From an uncultured Clostridia bacterium (GTDB lineage Bacteria; Bacillota; Clostridia; Oscillospirales; Oscillospiraceae): a DNA stretch of 12,278 nucleotides. The notes beneath the pieces were generated by a model that was not told where the DNA came from, searched no databases, and saw only the letters and a list, made by a program, of their open reading frames with translations. The DNA lies in the NCBI GenBank assembly GCA_945946745.1, contig CAMEWZ010000035.1, forward strand, positions 1-12,278, read 5' to 3'. Position numbers and translations under genes: made by a program. Of the stretch, positions 1-6,068 are shown in pieces; position 1 is the first letter of the stretch; every line of letters starts with the position of its first letter.

Positions 1-155
1 AGGATGTGCATTCCGGCTCCAGCCAGATCCGCCGCTGCGCGGTGGAAAACGGCGTGACCATGCTCACGGCCCTGGACACCGTCCGGGTGCTGCTGGATGT
101 GCTGGAAGAACTGACGCTGGGAATTTCCACCATCGACGAATATGACGGCGAATAA
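1..155 (+). CDS. carB: Carbamoyl-phosphate synthase large subunit, C-terminal end (partial)
   Basis: Only the last 50 residues are in the window; the reading frame is open from base 3 to the TAA at 153-155. The visible part has the run SGSSQIRRCAVENGV followed by MLTALDT, then a helix rich in Leu and Val. This pattern, with IRR and AVENG before a T(S/A)LDT motif, is typical of the MGS-like allosteric domain that ends the large subunit of carbamoyl-phosphate synthase, the enzyme that makes carbamoyl phosphate for pyrimidine and arginine synthesis. PurH and methylglyoxal synthase share the fold, but there it is not C-terminal in the same way, so carB is the best reading. The gene ends in a hairpin terminator 5 nt after the stop and converges on the reductase gene. 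The identification rests on a short fragment. Confidence 0.72.
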   Translation, partial: DVHSGSSQIRRCAVENGVTMLTALDTVRVLLDVLEELTLGISTIDEYDGE

Positions 156-160
156 AGAGA

Positions 161-196
161 AAAATTCCGATGCCGAAAGGCATCGGAATTTTTTAT
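161..196. terminator. Bidirectional intrinsic terminator between convergent genes
   Basis: A perfect 14-bp stem is formed by 161-174 and 179-192 around a GAAA tetraloop at 175-178. It is flanked by A residues on the left and T residues on the right, so it gives a U tract in either direction. It lies between the stop of the carB-like gene (155) and the stop of the minus-strand reductase gene (210), so it can serve both. Confidence 0.9.
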
Positions 197-209
197 GGAA
201 ACAAAACCG

Positions 210-1568
210 TTAACAGGTGGCGCCGCCTACCACATTCAGACCCAGAATTTCGGCCTTCCGCTCCAGCAGCTCGTTTCCAAGAAGCTGGGCTTCGGCATTT
301 TCAAAGCCAATGCGGGCAATGGTGTCGGCAAATCGCTCACCGGACTTGCCCTGATCCCGGAACAGCAGGATGGCCTTTTCAATCACGCTGAGGACTTCCT
401 CCTGGTCGGTGAAGACCTTGCTCAGCATCCTTCCGTGGGCAATCTGCTTTCCCCAGCGGCCGCCGATGTATACCTTCCAGCCGTAAGTACCCTGGTCATT
501 GCAATGGAAGGGACACTTGCCGACGCACCGGCCGCAGTTGTTGCACAGGTTCGGATCGATAACCAGACGGCCGTCTACCAGGCTGGCAGCGTGGATGGGG
601 CAGGAAAGGACAAGCTGGCACTTCTTGCAGCCCTTGCATTTTTCGGGATCGTAACCGGGCACCCGGGCGCCTACGATGCCGAGGTCATTCAGATTCGGCT
701 TGACGCAGTTGTTGGGGCAGCCGCCGACAGCAATCTTGAACTTATGGGGCAGGGACACATCCCGATACCCTTTGTAGAATCGATTGTGAATCTCGTCGCT
801 GAGGGCGTAGGTATCGTACAGTCCATACTGGCAGGTCGTACCCTTGCAGGAAACCACAGGACGAACCTTGCTGCCGGTACCGCCGGTCTCCAGACCGTAT
901 TTTCCCAGGTAAGCCCGGAAGGCATCGATGTTCTGATAATCAATGCCGGAGACCTCCACGGTCAGACGGGTGGTGAACATCATGTGGCCGTCGCCATAGA
1001 GCTTTGCGGCGTCGGAAATGGCCTGGGACTCCTCGTTGGTGATCCGGCCATTGCGGGTGATGATGCGGCCATTGAACTTGTTGGTACCCTTCTGATGGAG
1101 GAAGCCCATGGCCTTGACCCGCTTGATGTCCTCGGGCCGCAGGGTGCAATCCTCTGCGGCAGGGGCGGAAGTTCGGCCGTCCAACTTGTCGATGTAGCTT
1201 TCCAAGGCCTCGGCGGTGAGTTCCACAGCAGCGCGGCACCGATTGGCTTCGGTTTTATACCGGGCAGCCAGAGTGGCGCAGTCCGTAGCGCCGCAAGCCA
1301 TCTTTTCCTCAAAGGCGGAAACAAACCCAGCGCACAGCTCTTTCAGATCCTCCCGCTGGCTGTACTTTTTGCTCAGTACGCCAATGGCGCCGGTCAAGCT
1401 GCCGCAGGTGCTGCCGCAGCCCATACCGGTGCGGAAACCGGCAAACAGGCTGATTTCTCCTTCCGTCAATCCCAACGCGTAGACCTCGTTCGCGGCCAGC
1501 AGAATGGCCTCTGCGCAGCCCTTGCCTTGAACCGCGTAGAAATAGCCGGCCCTTTCTTTCAGTGACAT
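210..1568 (-). CDS. C_GCAxxG_C_C domain fused to siroheme sulfite/nitrite reductase-like protein with two [4Fe-4S] motifs
   Basis: A 452-residue soluble protein built of three parts. Residues 1-125 resemble the C_GCAxxG_C_C redox family: GCAEA at 17-21, GCGSTCGSLTGA at 50-61, and further Cys at 92, 97 and 111. Residues about 150-300 are a NIR/SIR reductase unit: GFLHQKGTNKFNGR at 155-168, TTRL at 199-202 (the Arg usually contacts siroheme), and a probable siroheme-coupled cluster at Cys241, Cys246, Cys284 and Cys288. Residues 311-323 and 342-352 are two ferredoxin-type cluster motifs inserted before the end of the reductase fold, as in AsrC or dissimilatory sulfite reductases. It probably reduces sulfite, nitrite or a related small oxyanion in the cytoplasm; the substrate cannot be read from sequence. 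AGGAGG at 1577-1582 lies 8 nt before the ATG. It appears monocistronic, with its own promoter. The Cys241-Cys246 spacing is one residue shorter than the usual Cx5C. Confidence 0.8.
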   Translation of the reverse strand: MSLKERAGYFYAVQGKGCAEAILLAANEVYALGLTEGEISLFAGFRTGMGCGSTCGSLTGAIGVLSKKYSQREDLKELCAGFVSAFEEKMACGATDCATLAARYKTEANRCRAAVELTAEALESYIDKLDGRTSAPAAEDCTLRPEDIKRVKAMGFLHQKGTNKFNGRIITRNGRITNEESQAISDAAKLYGDGHMMFTTRLTVEVSGIDYQNIDAFRAYLGKYGLETGGTGSKVRPVVSCKGTTCQYGLYDTYALSDEIHNRFYKGYRDVSLPHKFKIAVGGCPNNCVKPNLNDLGIVGARVPGYDPEKCKGCKKCQLVLSCPIHAASLVDGRLVIDPNLCNNCGRCVGKCPFHCNDQGTYGWKVYIGGRWGKQIAHGRMLSKVFTDQEEVLSVIEKAILLFRDQGKSGERFADTIARIGFENAEAQLLGNELLERKAEILGLNVVGGATC

Positions 1569-1595
1569 GGTGTAATCCTCCTATTCAATCTCGTT

Positions 1596-1633
1596 CGGCA
1601 ATTATCTCGGCGGTGGATACCGCAAAATTGCCG
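1596..1633 (-). promoter_or_regulatory. Nested stem-loop in the reductase mRNA leader
   Basis: Perfect 8-bp arms at 1596-1603 and 1626-1633 (CGGCAATT/AATTGCCG) enclose a second perfect 5-bp stem, 1610-1614 with 1619-1623, closed by a 4-nt loop. The two stems are separated by an asymmetric internal loop (6 nt and 2 nt). It would fold in the 5' leader and ends 13 nt upstream of the Shine-Dalgarno, so it does not hide it. It matches no riboswitch that I recognise. It may be a protein-binding, RNA-stability or DNA operator element. Confidence 0.5.
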
Positions 1634-1664
1634 CTTTCCTGGATGTGCATTCGGCCCAATCGGG

Positions 1665-1682
1665 AGGAAATACACATTTCCT
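1665..1682. promoter_or_regulatory. 18-bp palindrome over the predicted reductase transcription start (candidate operator)
   Basis: Two perfect 7-bp arms, AGGAAAT and ATTTCCT, flank ACAC. The palindrome begins 3 bp downstream of the -10 box on the minus strand and covers the predicted start site near 1678, a classic repressor position. The AGGAAA half-site recurs in the outer inverted repeat at 1635-1640 and 1735-1740. It could also form a short hairpin at the very 5' end of the transcript. Confidence 0.5.
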
Positions 1683-1684
1683 TC

Positions 1685-1713
1685 ATTATAGCATCTGCCT
1701 CTGCAAATAACAA
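1685..1713 (-). promoter_or_regulatory. Sigma-A type promoter of the reductase gene
   Basis: On the minus strand, -35 TTGTTA (1713-1708) and a perfect -10 TATAAT (1690-1685) are separated by 17 bp. The predicted start is near 1678, giving a leader of about 110 nt before the reductase ATG. Confidence 0.75.
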
Positions 1714-1722
1714 GATTTTTCG

Positions 1723-1757
1723 AAAAAAACATCCAGGAAAAAGCTGTTATTTTCCGG
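1723..1757 (-). terminator. Weak intrinsic terminator after the U32 gene
   Basis: On the minus strand CCGGAAAA (1757-1750) pairs with TTTTCC-T-GG (1741-1733), with one bulged base. The 8-nt loop, 1742-1749, contains the U32 stop codon. After 3 nt comes a run of seven T (1729-1723). The stem is AT-rich, so some read-through into the reductase gene is possible. Confidence 0.45.
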
Positions 1758-2964
1758 AAAGCTCCACACTTCGGCGCAAAAGGGAGCCATTGGGCACTGG
1801 CCGGGGCAGGGGAAGGCAGAACCGGCTCTGGGGTGTTTTGGGGCAGTTCAGGGGCGCGCCCTCCAGGTCGGTCATGTTCCCGGCGACAATGGGGAAGGGC
1901 TTGAGATCCGGGCCAACCACCTCCAGCGCATCTCCCGCCTGGAATTTGTTGTTAAGGCTGCACAGGGCCAGTCCGTTTTCATCGCAGGAGATGACCTTGG
2001 CGCAGATCTGCCAGTCCCGGAGATACCGGGCGTTCTCCACATATTGTCCCGGCTGCCCGTAGTAGAAGCCGGTGGAGTAGACCCGGTGGGAGATATGCTC
2101 CACTTCGTCCCGCCACACGGGATCCAGCGGCCTTCCGGCGGCGGCATCGTCGATGCAGTGGCGGTAGGCCCCGGTGACAATGGCGGCGTAGTAGGCGGAT
2201 TTGGCCCGGCCTTCGATTTTGATGCAGTCCACACCGGCATCCATCAGATCATTCAGATGATCGATCATACACATGTCCCGGGAGTTAAGAATGTAGGTGC
2301 CCTTTTCATCCTCGAACACGGGGAAGTATTCCCCGGGCCGCTTTTCCTCCATCAAGGCGTACTGGTAGCGGCAGGGCTGGGCGCAGGCGCCCCGGTTGGA
2401 GTCCCGGCCTGTCATGTAATTGCTCAGCAGGCACCGTCCGGAATAGCTGACGCACATGGCGCCATGGCCAAAGGTCTCGATCTCCAATTTGGGATCCACC
2501 TTTTGCCGGATGACCCGGATTTCCTCCAGAGAGCATTCTCTTGCCAGCACCACCCGGGAAGCGCCCAGATCAAACCAGGCCTGGGCGCAGGCATAGTTGG
2601 CGATGGACTGCTGGGTGGAGATGTGGCGCTGGCAGTGGGGGGCGTATTTCCCCGCCAGGGTAAAGGCCCCCAGGTCTGCCAGGATCAGCGCGTCCACCCC
2701 GGCGTCGTCCAGCTGCTCCAAGTATTCCGGCAGATGGGCAACCTCGTCGTTTCGGGGCATGGTATTTACGGTAACGTGGCATTTGACCCCGTGTTCATGG
2801 GCAAATTTCACCGCCTGGGGCAGCTCCTCCGGGGAAAAGTTTCCCGCGAAGGAGCGCATGCCAAAACTGGTTCCGGCCAGATAAACCGCGTCCGCGCCGT
2901 AGAGAACAGCCATTTTCAGGCGTTCCATATCCCCGGCGGGGCTTAACAATTCCAGCTTTCTCAT
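1747..2964 (-). CDS. U32 family protein, TrhP-like tRNA uridine hydroxylation factor
   Basis: A 405-residue U32 family protein. The N-terminal part is a TIM-barrel-like region starting ELLSPAGDMERLKMAV, with the family's GADAVYL and the HVTVNT strand at 63-68. The signature region holds ETFGHGAMC at 163-171, SGRCLLSNY at 175-183 and GACAQPCRY at 192-200. Its four cysteines, 171, 178, 194 and 198, correspond to those conserved in TrhP/YegQ and thought to bind an iron-sulfur cluster. The C-terminal 90 residues fit the beta-barrel domain of U32 proteins. The TrhP branch acts in prephenate-dependent hydroxylation of U34 in tRNA; older annotations call it a collagenase-like protease. Its ATG overlaps the mltG stop by 1 nt (TGATG), with GGAGGG just upstream, so the two are translationally coupled. 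The mltG neighbourhood recalls yrrL-yrrN-yrrO of Bacillus and supports the TrhP reading over a protease. Confidence 0.85.
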   Translation of the reverse strand: MRKLELLSPAGDMERLKMAVLYGADAVYLAGTSFGMRSFAGNFSPEELPQAVKFAHEHGVKCHVTVNTMPRNDEVAHLPEYLEQLDDAGVDALILADLGAFTLAGKYAPHCQRHISTQQSIANYACAQAWFDLGASRVVLARECSLEEIRVIRQKVDPKLEIETFGHGAMCVSYSGRCLLSNYMTGRDSNRGACAQPCRYQYALMEEKRPGEYFPVFEDEKGTYILNSRDMCMIDHLNDLMDAGVDCIKIEGRAKSAYYAAIVTGAYRHCIDDAAAGRPLDPVWRDEVEHISHRVYSTGFYYGQPGQYVENARYLRDWQICAKVISCDENGLALCSLNNKFQAGDALEVVGPDLKPFPIVAGNMTDLEGAPLNCPKTPQSRFCLPLPRPVPNGSLLRRSVELSGK

Positions 2965-4637
2965 CAGCCCTCCGTTGCCGCCGCGAACTGAGCACGGTAG
3001 GCTTCATGTTCGTCCAGAGTTTCGGAGAACTGGTGCATACCGGTGGCGGGGTTGAGCACATAGTAGTAGTAATCGTGCATATCGGGATTCAGCGCCGCCT
3101 GCAAGCTGGACAGGCCCGGATTGGCGATGGGGGTGGGGGTCAGACCGATGTTGGTGTAGGTGTTATAGGGGCTGTCCATATGGGTGTCGATGGCGGAGTT
3201 ATCTCCATTCTGGGCGTAAACCAGCGCCGCGTCAATGTTCAGATAGGCAGGCGTACCGCCCCAGCGGAACAGACGGTTGTAGATAACCCCGGCGATCTTC
3301 GGGCTTTCCGAGGGAGCAGCGGATTCCTTCTCAATGAGGGACGCCACAATGGTGACCTCCCGAACGGTATAGCCGCCGCCGGTAACCTCCGCGTTGAGCG
3401 TATCGATTTGGGCGCGCATTTCCTCGCTGAACCGGACATTAAAGTTATCCAGCATTTTTTCCAGCGCTTCTCTGGGGGTGGAGTTTTTGTAGAACTGGTA
3501 GGTATCCGGGAAGAGGAAGCCCTCCAGGCAGTAGTCGGTGCCCCGGGTGACGTTTTCCAGGAACCAGTAATCGTCCAGCTCGCCGCTGGCGGCATACGCG
3601 CCAATATCCACGGCGGTACAGATGCGGTTTTCCTCCAGCAGGTTAAAGATTTGGCGGCAGGTATAGCCCTCGGGAATGGTGAGCTGAATGACCTCCCGGC
3701 TGGAGCGGGGCGTCATGAAGTTTACCAGAGCATGGTAGTCGTAGCGGGTATTCAAGTCATAGATACCCGGCTGAATGTCCTCCTTCGCGTCGGAAATGGA
3801 GGCGTAGAGGTTAAATAGGCTCTTATAGCGGATCAGTCCGGCGTCATAGAGTTTGTTGGTGATGTCCTCCATGGTGTCGGCTTCGTAGATGGTGATGGTG
3901 ACCGGCTTGTCCTCCCGGCCAAAGGCCAACACATCCGCGGCGCAGACCCACAGCATCCGTCCGGCGGTGACGCCGATGGCCACGATCAAGGCAAGCCAGA
4001 CAATGGTGACCAGGATGTTGGGAATACCCAGGAAGCCTTCCCCCTTTTTCCGCTTGGGACGGCCCTTCCGGGTGGGACGGGAGTGGGAGGGAACAGGCGG
4101 CTCCTGGGGAGGGGCCTCAAATAGATCGTCGAATTCCTGGTCATTGTCCCGGTATTCTTGATCCAGGGCAGGAGATTCCGGCTCCGGCGGCAGGATCAGA
4201 TCCGGATCCTCCAAAATGCTTGGGTCGAAGGGCGGCTCTTCCTCGCCGTGGCCCAGCATCCCGTGGGCGTCCATGGCACCGTCATCGGGAAGGATCTCCT
4301 GACCCATACTGGGGTCAGTCAGCAGGGAGGCGGTGTCCTCATTTTCCGGTTCGTCCACATCGGGAATCCGCTCCATAAAGGATCGGCCGCTCTGCGCAGG
4401 CGTCTCCGGCTGTTCCGAAAACGGGGCTTCGCCGGTTTCTCCGTCGCTGTCCGGCATCTGTGCCTGGTCGGTCAAAGCTTCCTCCAGGGGCGCGGCATCC
4501 TCGGGAAAGAAAACCGGCTGAGATTCCCCGGCGGGGGAGAAAATCGGTTCAATGGGAGTATCGTCCTCCGGATAGATATTCGGCTCCGGGGGCAGAAAAC
4601 CGGTTTCCTCCTGCTCCGGGAATTGTTTGTTTTCCAT
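2964..4637 (-). CDS. mltG: Endolytic murein transglycosylase MltG (YceG-like)
   Basis: A 557-residue membrane protein that should cut nascent peptidoglycan strands at the outer face of the membrane. Residues 1-185 are cytoplasmic, very acidic and Pro-rich; a basic patch (RPTRKGRPKRKKGE, 187-200) precedes the single membrane helix at about 205-235. The YceG domain follows. It has EGFLFPDTYQF (372-382), the catalytic segment VASLIEKESA (431-440) with the expected catalytic Glu in EKE at 436-438, VIYNRL (451-456), and YNTY plus GLTPTPIANPG (491-508). The E. coli protein is about 340 residues, so the long N-terminal tail is extra. The start has AGGAGG 8 nt upstream and follows the DJ-1-like gene after 16 nt. 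It is the third gene of the tmk operon. Confidence 0.93.
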   Translation of the reverse strand: MENKQFPEQEETGFLPPEPNIYPEDDTPIEPIFSPAGESQPVFFPEDAAPLEEALTDQAQMPDSDGETGEAPFSEQPETPAQSGRSFMERIPDVDEPENEDTASLLTDPSMGQEILPDDGAMDAHGMLGHGEEEPPFDPSILEDPDLILPPEPESPALDQEYRDNDQEFDDLFEAPPQEPPVPSHSRPTRKGRPKRKKGEGFLGIPNILVTIVWLALIVAIGVTAGRMLWVCAADVLAFGREDKPVTITIYEADTMEDITNKLYDAGLIRYKSLFNLYASISDAKEDIQPGIYDLNTRYDYHALVNFMTPRSSREVIQLTIPEGYTCRQIFNLLEENRICTAVDIGAYAASGELDDYWFLENVTRGTDYCLEGFLFPDTYQFYKNSTPREALEKMLDNFNVRFSEEMRAQIDTLNAEVTGGGYTVREVTIVASLIEKESAAPSESPKIAGVIYNRLFRWGGTPAYLNIDAALVYAQNGDNSAIDTHMDSPYNTYTNIGLTPTPIANPGLSSLQAALNPDMHDYYYYVLNPATGMHQFSETLDEHEAYRAQFAAATEG

Positions 4638-4653
4638 AGTTGGTTCCTCCTGG

Positions 4654-5196
4654 TCAGCGGATCACGATCTGTGCCGCGATGGCATCGGCGGCCTCCTGAC
4701 CCTTCAGCGCGGCGATCAGCGCCAGACCAAAGGGAATGGCGCATCCGGCGGAGGTGCCGGTAATCAGCTTTCCATCGGTGACGGCAGCGGCGCCGGACAC
4801 CATGTTCGCGCCTCCCATCTGGCCTTCACAGCCGGGATAGCAGGTGGCGTTTTTGCCCTCGGGGATGCCCAGGTCAGCCAGAACGGTAGGCCCTGCGCAG
4901 ATGGCGGCGGTGTATTTGCCGTTTTCCCAGGCAAAGCGAATGGCCTCCATGGCCTCCTGGCTGGCCCGGATGGAGGCAACGCCTTTCAGACCGCCGGGGA
5001 GAATGACCATTTCCAGGTTCGTCAGGTCCATTTCGGCCATTTCCAAATCAGCCACAACCGGAATGCCGTGGCTGCCGGTGATCATTTTTCCGTTGATGCC
5101 CACGGTGGCAACGGACAGTCCGGCCCGGCGCAGTAGATCCAGGGGCGCGATGGCTTCGGTTTCTTCAAAGCCGGTTCCCAGCAACATGTAAATCAT
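4654..5196 (-). CDS. DJ-1/PfpI family protein (DJ-1/YajL-like)
   Basis: 180 residues from the ATG at 5194-5196. This start is preferred to a 29-residue longer reading because GGAGG lies 8-9 nt upstream, the family begins exactly here (MIYMLLGTGFEETEAIAPLDLLRRAG pattern), and the extension would be Arg-rich out-of-family sequence inside tmk. The nucleophile elbow AAICAGPT places the reactive Cys at 100; Glu14 matches the Glu that tunes it in human DJ-1 (Glu18). Tyr120 stands where DJ-1 has His126, common in bacterial members. Members are cytoplasmic redox or carbonyl-stress proteins with reported glyoxalase or chaperone-like activities; the exact substrate is unknown. It overlaps the tmk stop by 4 nt (ATGA) and is thus translationally coupled to it. 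Confidence 0.87.
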   Translation of the reverse strand: MIYMLLGTGFEETEAIAPLDLLRRAGLSVATVGINGKMITGSHGIPVVADLEMAEMDLTNLEMVILPGGLKGVASIRASQEAMEAIRFAWENGKYTAAICAGPTVLADLGIPEGKNATCYPGCEGQMGGANMVSGAAAVTDGKLITGTSAGCAIPFGLALIAALKGQEAADAIAAQIVIR

Positions 5197-5867
5197 AGGT
5201 TTTCCTCCAAGCATGCCGCCACATGGCGGTAGATTTCTTCGTGGATATCGTCGATGGCGCGCATTTCGCCGTCCTGGACGCACTGGATGACCGTCCAGCC
5301 GTAGTATTCGGCGGCAGCCTTCCCCGCCCGGCGGCAGGTGGCGAGATAGGCGCTGTCCTGCTCGTGAATATCCGCGTGGGTATGGGTATCCTGCTCCCGG
5401 CGGCGCATCAGCTTTTCCGTGAAGTCCGTGGGAACATCCAGATAGAGCACCAGATCCGGCCGGGGAAGTCCCAGCTTGTCATATTCAAAGTCGTACAGCC
5501 ATTGCAAAAAGGCTTGCTGCTTTTCCGGCGGCTCCTTGGAGGTCTGATGCACAGCGTTGGAGGTGGTGTAACGGTCGGAAACCACCAGCCCGCCGTTTTC
5601 GTACCATTCCTGCCAAACCTTTTTGTAGGACGCGTACCGGTCAACGGAATAGAACGCGGACGCGGCATAGGCGTTCACATCCGTGGGACGGCTGCCAAAT
5701 TCACCGCCCAGATACATCCGGATCAGCGCGGAGCTTGGCTCGGAATACTGGGGAAACACCAGCTTCTGAAAGGCCCGGTGTTCCTGCTCCAGGCGCTGGG
5801 TCAAAAGACGGAACTGGGTGGATTTTCCGGAGCCGTCCGTACCCTCAATCACGATTAGTTTGCCCAT
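5193..5867 (-). CDS. tmk: Thymidylate kinase
   Basis: A 224-residue cytoplasmic kinase that phosphorylates dTMP to dTDP. The P-loop is GTDGSGKST at 9-17; VDRYAS at 75-80 and SDRYTTSNAVHQ at 97-108 carry the Asp-Arg pairs of the dTMP site. The lid region, about 155-175, has RRREQD and a His-rich stretch. The protein is a little longer than the usual 205-215 residues and resembles the clostridial branch, with a long insertion around KEPPEKQQAFLQWLYDFEYDKLGLP. The ATG has AGGAG at a good distance. It is the first gene of a four-gene operon, tmk - DJ-1-like - mltG - U32, read from the promoter at 5909-5937. Confidence 0.9.
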   Translation of the reverse strand: MGKLIVIEGTDGSGKSTQFRLLTQRLEQEHRAFQKLVFPQYSEPSSALIRMYLGGEFGSRPTDVNAYAASAFYSVDRYASYKKVWQEWYENGGLVVSDRYTTSNAVHQTSKEPPEKQQAFLQWLYDFEYDKLGLPRPDLVLYLDVPTDFTEKLMRRREQDTHTHADIHEQDSAYLATCRRAGKAAAEYYGWTVIQCVQDGEMRAIDDIHEEIYRHVAACLEENL

Positions 5868-5908
5868 TTGTGTTCTCCTTATCGTTGGGACAGAATTCTA
5901 TACCTTAC

Positions 5909-5937
5909 AATATACCATATTCACCGCGTTTTGTCCA
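5909..5937 (-). promoter_or_regulatory. Promoter of the tmk operon
   Basis: On the minus strand, TGGACA (5937-5932) and TATATT (5914-5909) are separated by 17 bp, close to sigma-A consensus. The hexamer GGTATA occurs twice with a 12-bp period (5916-5911 and 5904-5899), one copy over the -10 and one near the predicted start. The leader would be about 35 nt. Confidence 0.65.
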
Positions 5938-6002
5938 CCATTCGCTGGCGGGGGAATTCTTAATTTTCCAAGAACAGTTGCGCAGTAAGGCGTAGAACAT
6001 GG

Positions 6003-6031
6003 TTGCAAATTCGGGGAAAAGATGCTACAAT
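6003..6031 (+). promoter_or_regulatory. Extended -10 promoter of the helicase gene
   Basis: TTGCAA (6003-6008), a 17-bp spacer, and TACAAT (6026-6031) preceded by TGC, an extended -10. The predicted start near 6038 places the upstream TTG codon at 6003 outside the transcript, so translation must start at the ATG at 6069. The rest of the 201-bp divergent region 5868-6068 holds only this promoter and the tmk promoter. Confidence 0.65.
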
Positions 6032-6068
6032 TATACTGAAAGAATATGCAACAAAGGACAGAGAAAAC

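Larger units (their letters stand above)
1635..1740. repeat. 12-bp inverted repeat flanking the reductase promoter
   Basis: TTTCCTGGATGT at 1635-1646 is repeated exactly as its reverse complement at 1729-1740, with 82 bp between the arms. The promoter at 1685-1713 and the palindrome at 1665-1682 both lie inside. The right arm also forms half of the hairpin that follows the U32 gene, so the match may partly serve transcript ends; the left arm has no such explanation. The arrangement could be an invertible promoter segment or a pair of distant operator sites. No recombinase gene is in the window. Confidence 0.5.

Noticed and set aside
195..1565. A 456-codon open frame on the plus strand opposite the reductase gene
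   Set aside because: It mirrors the reductase gene almost exactly, has no Shine-Dalgarno, and starts inside the terminator stem. The minus-strand protein has clear domains; the plus-strand one is Gly/Ala-rich shadow sequence.
2044..2946. Long plus-strand frame opposite the U32 gene
   Set aside because: Low-complexity Gly/Val composition with no family motif; it is a shadow of the minus-strand gene.
5197..5283. Longer DJ-1-like protein with 29 extra N-terminal residues
   Set aside because: The extension is Arg-rich, lies inside tmk, and has no ribosome site. The ATG at 5196 has GGAGG and matches the family start.
6003..6068. Upstream TTG start adding 22 residues to the helicase
   Set aside because: The TTG is the -35 box of the helicase promoter, and the added residues do not belong to the family. 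The ATG at 6069 starts right before the Q-motif region.
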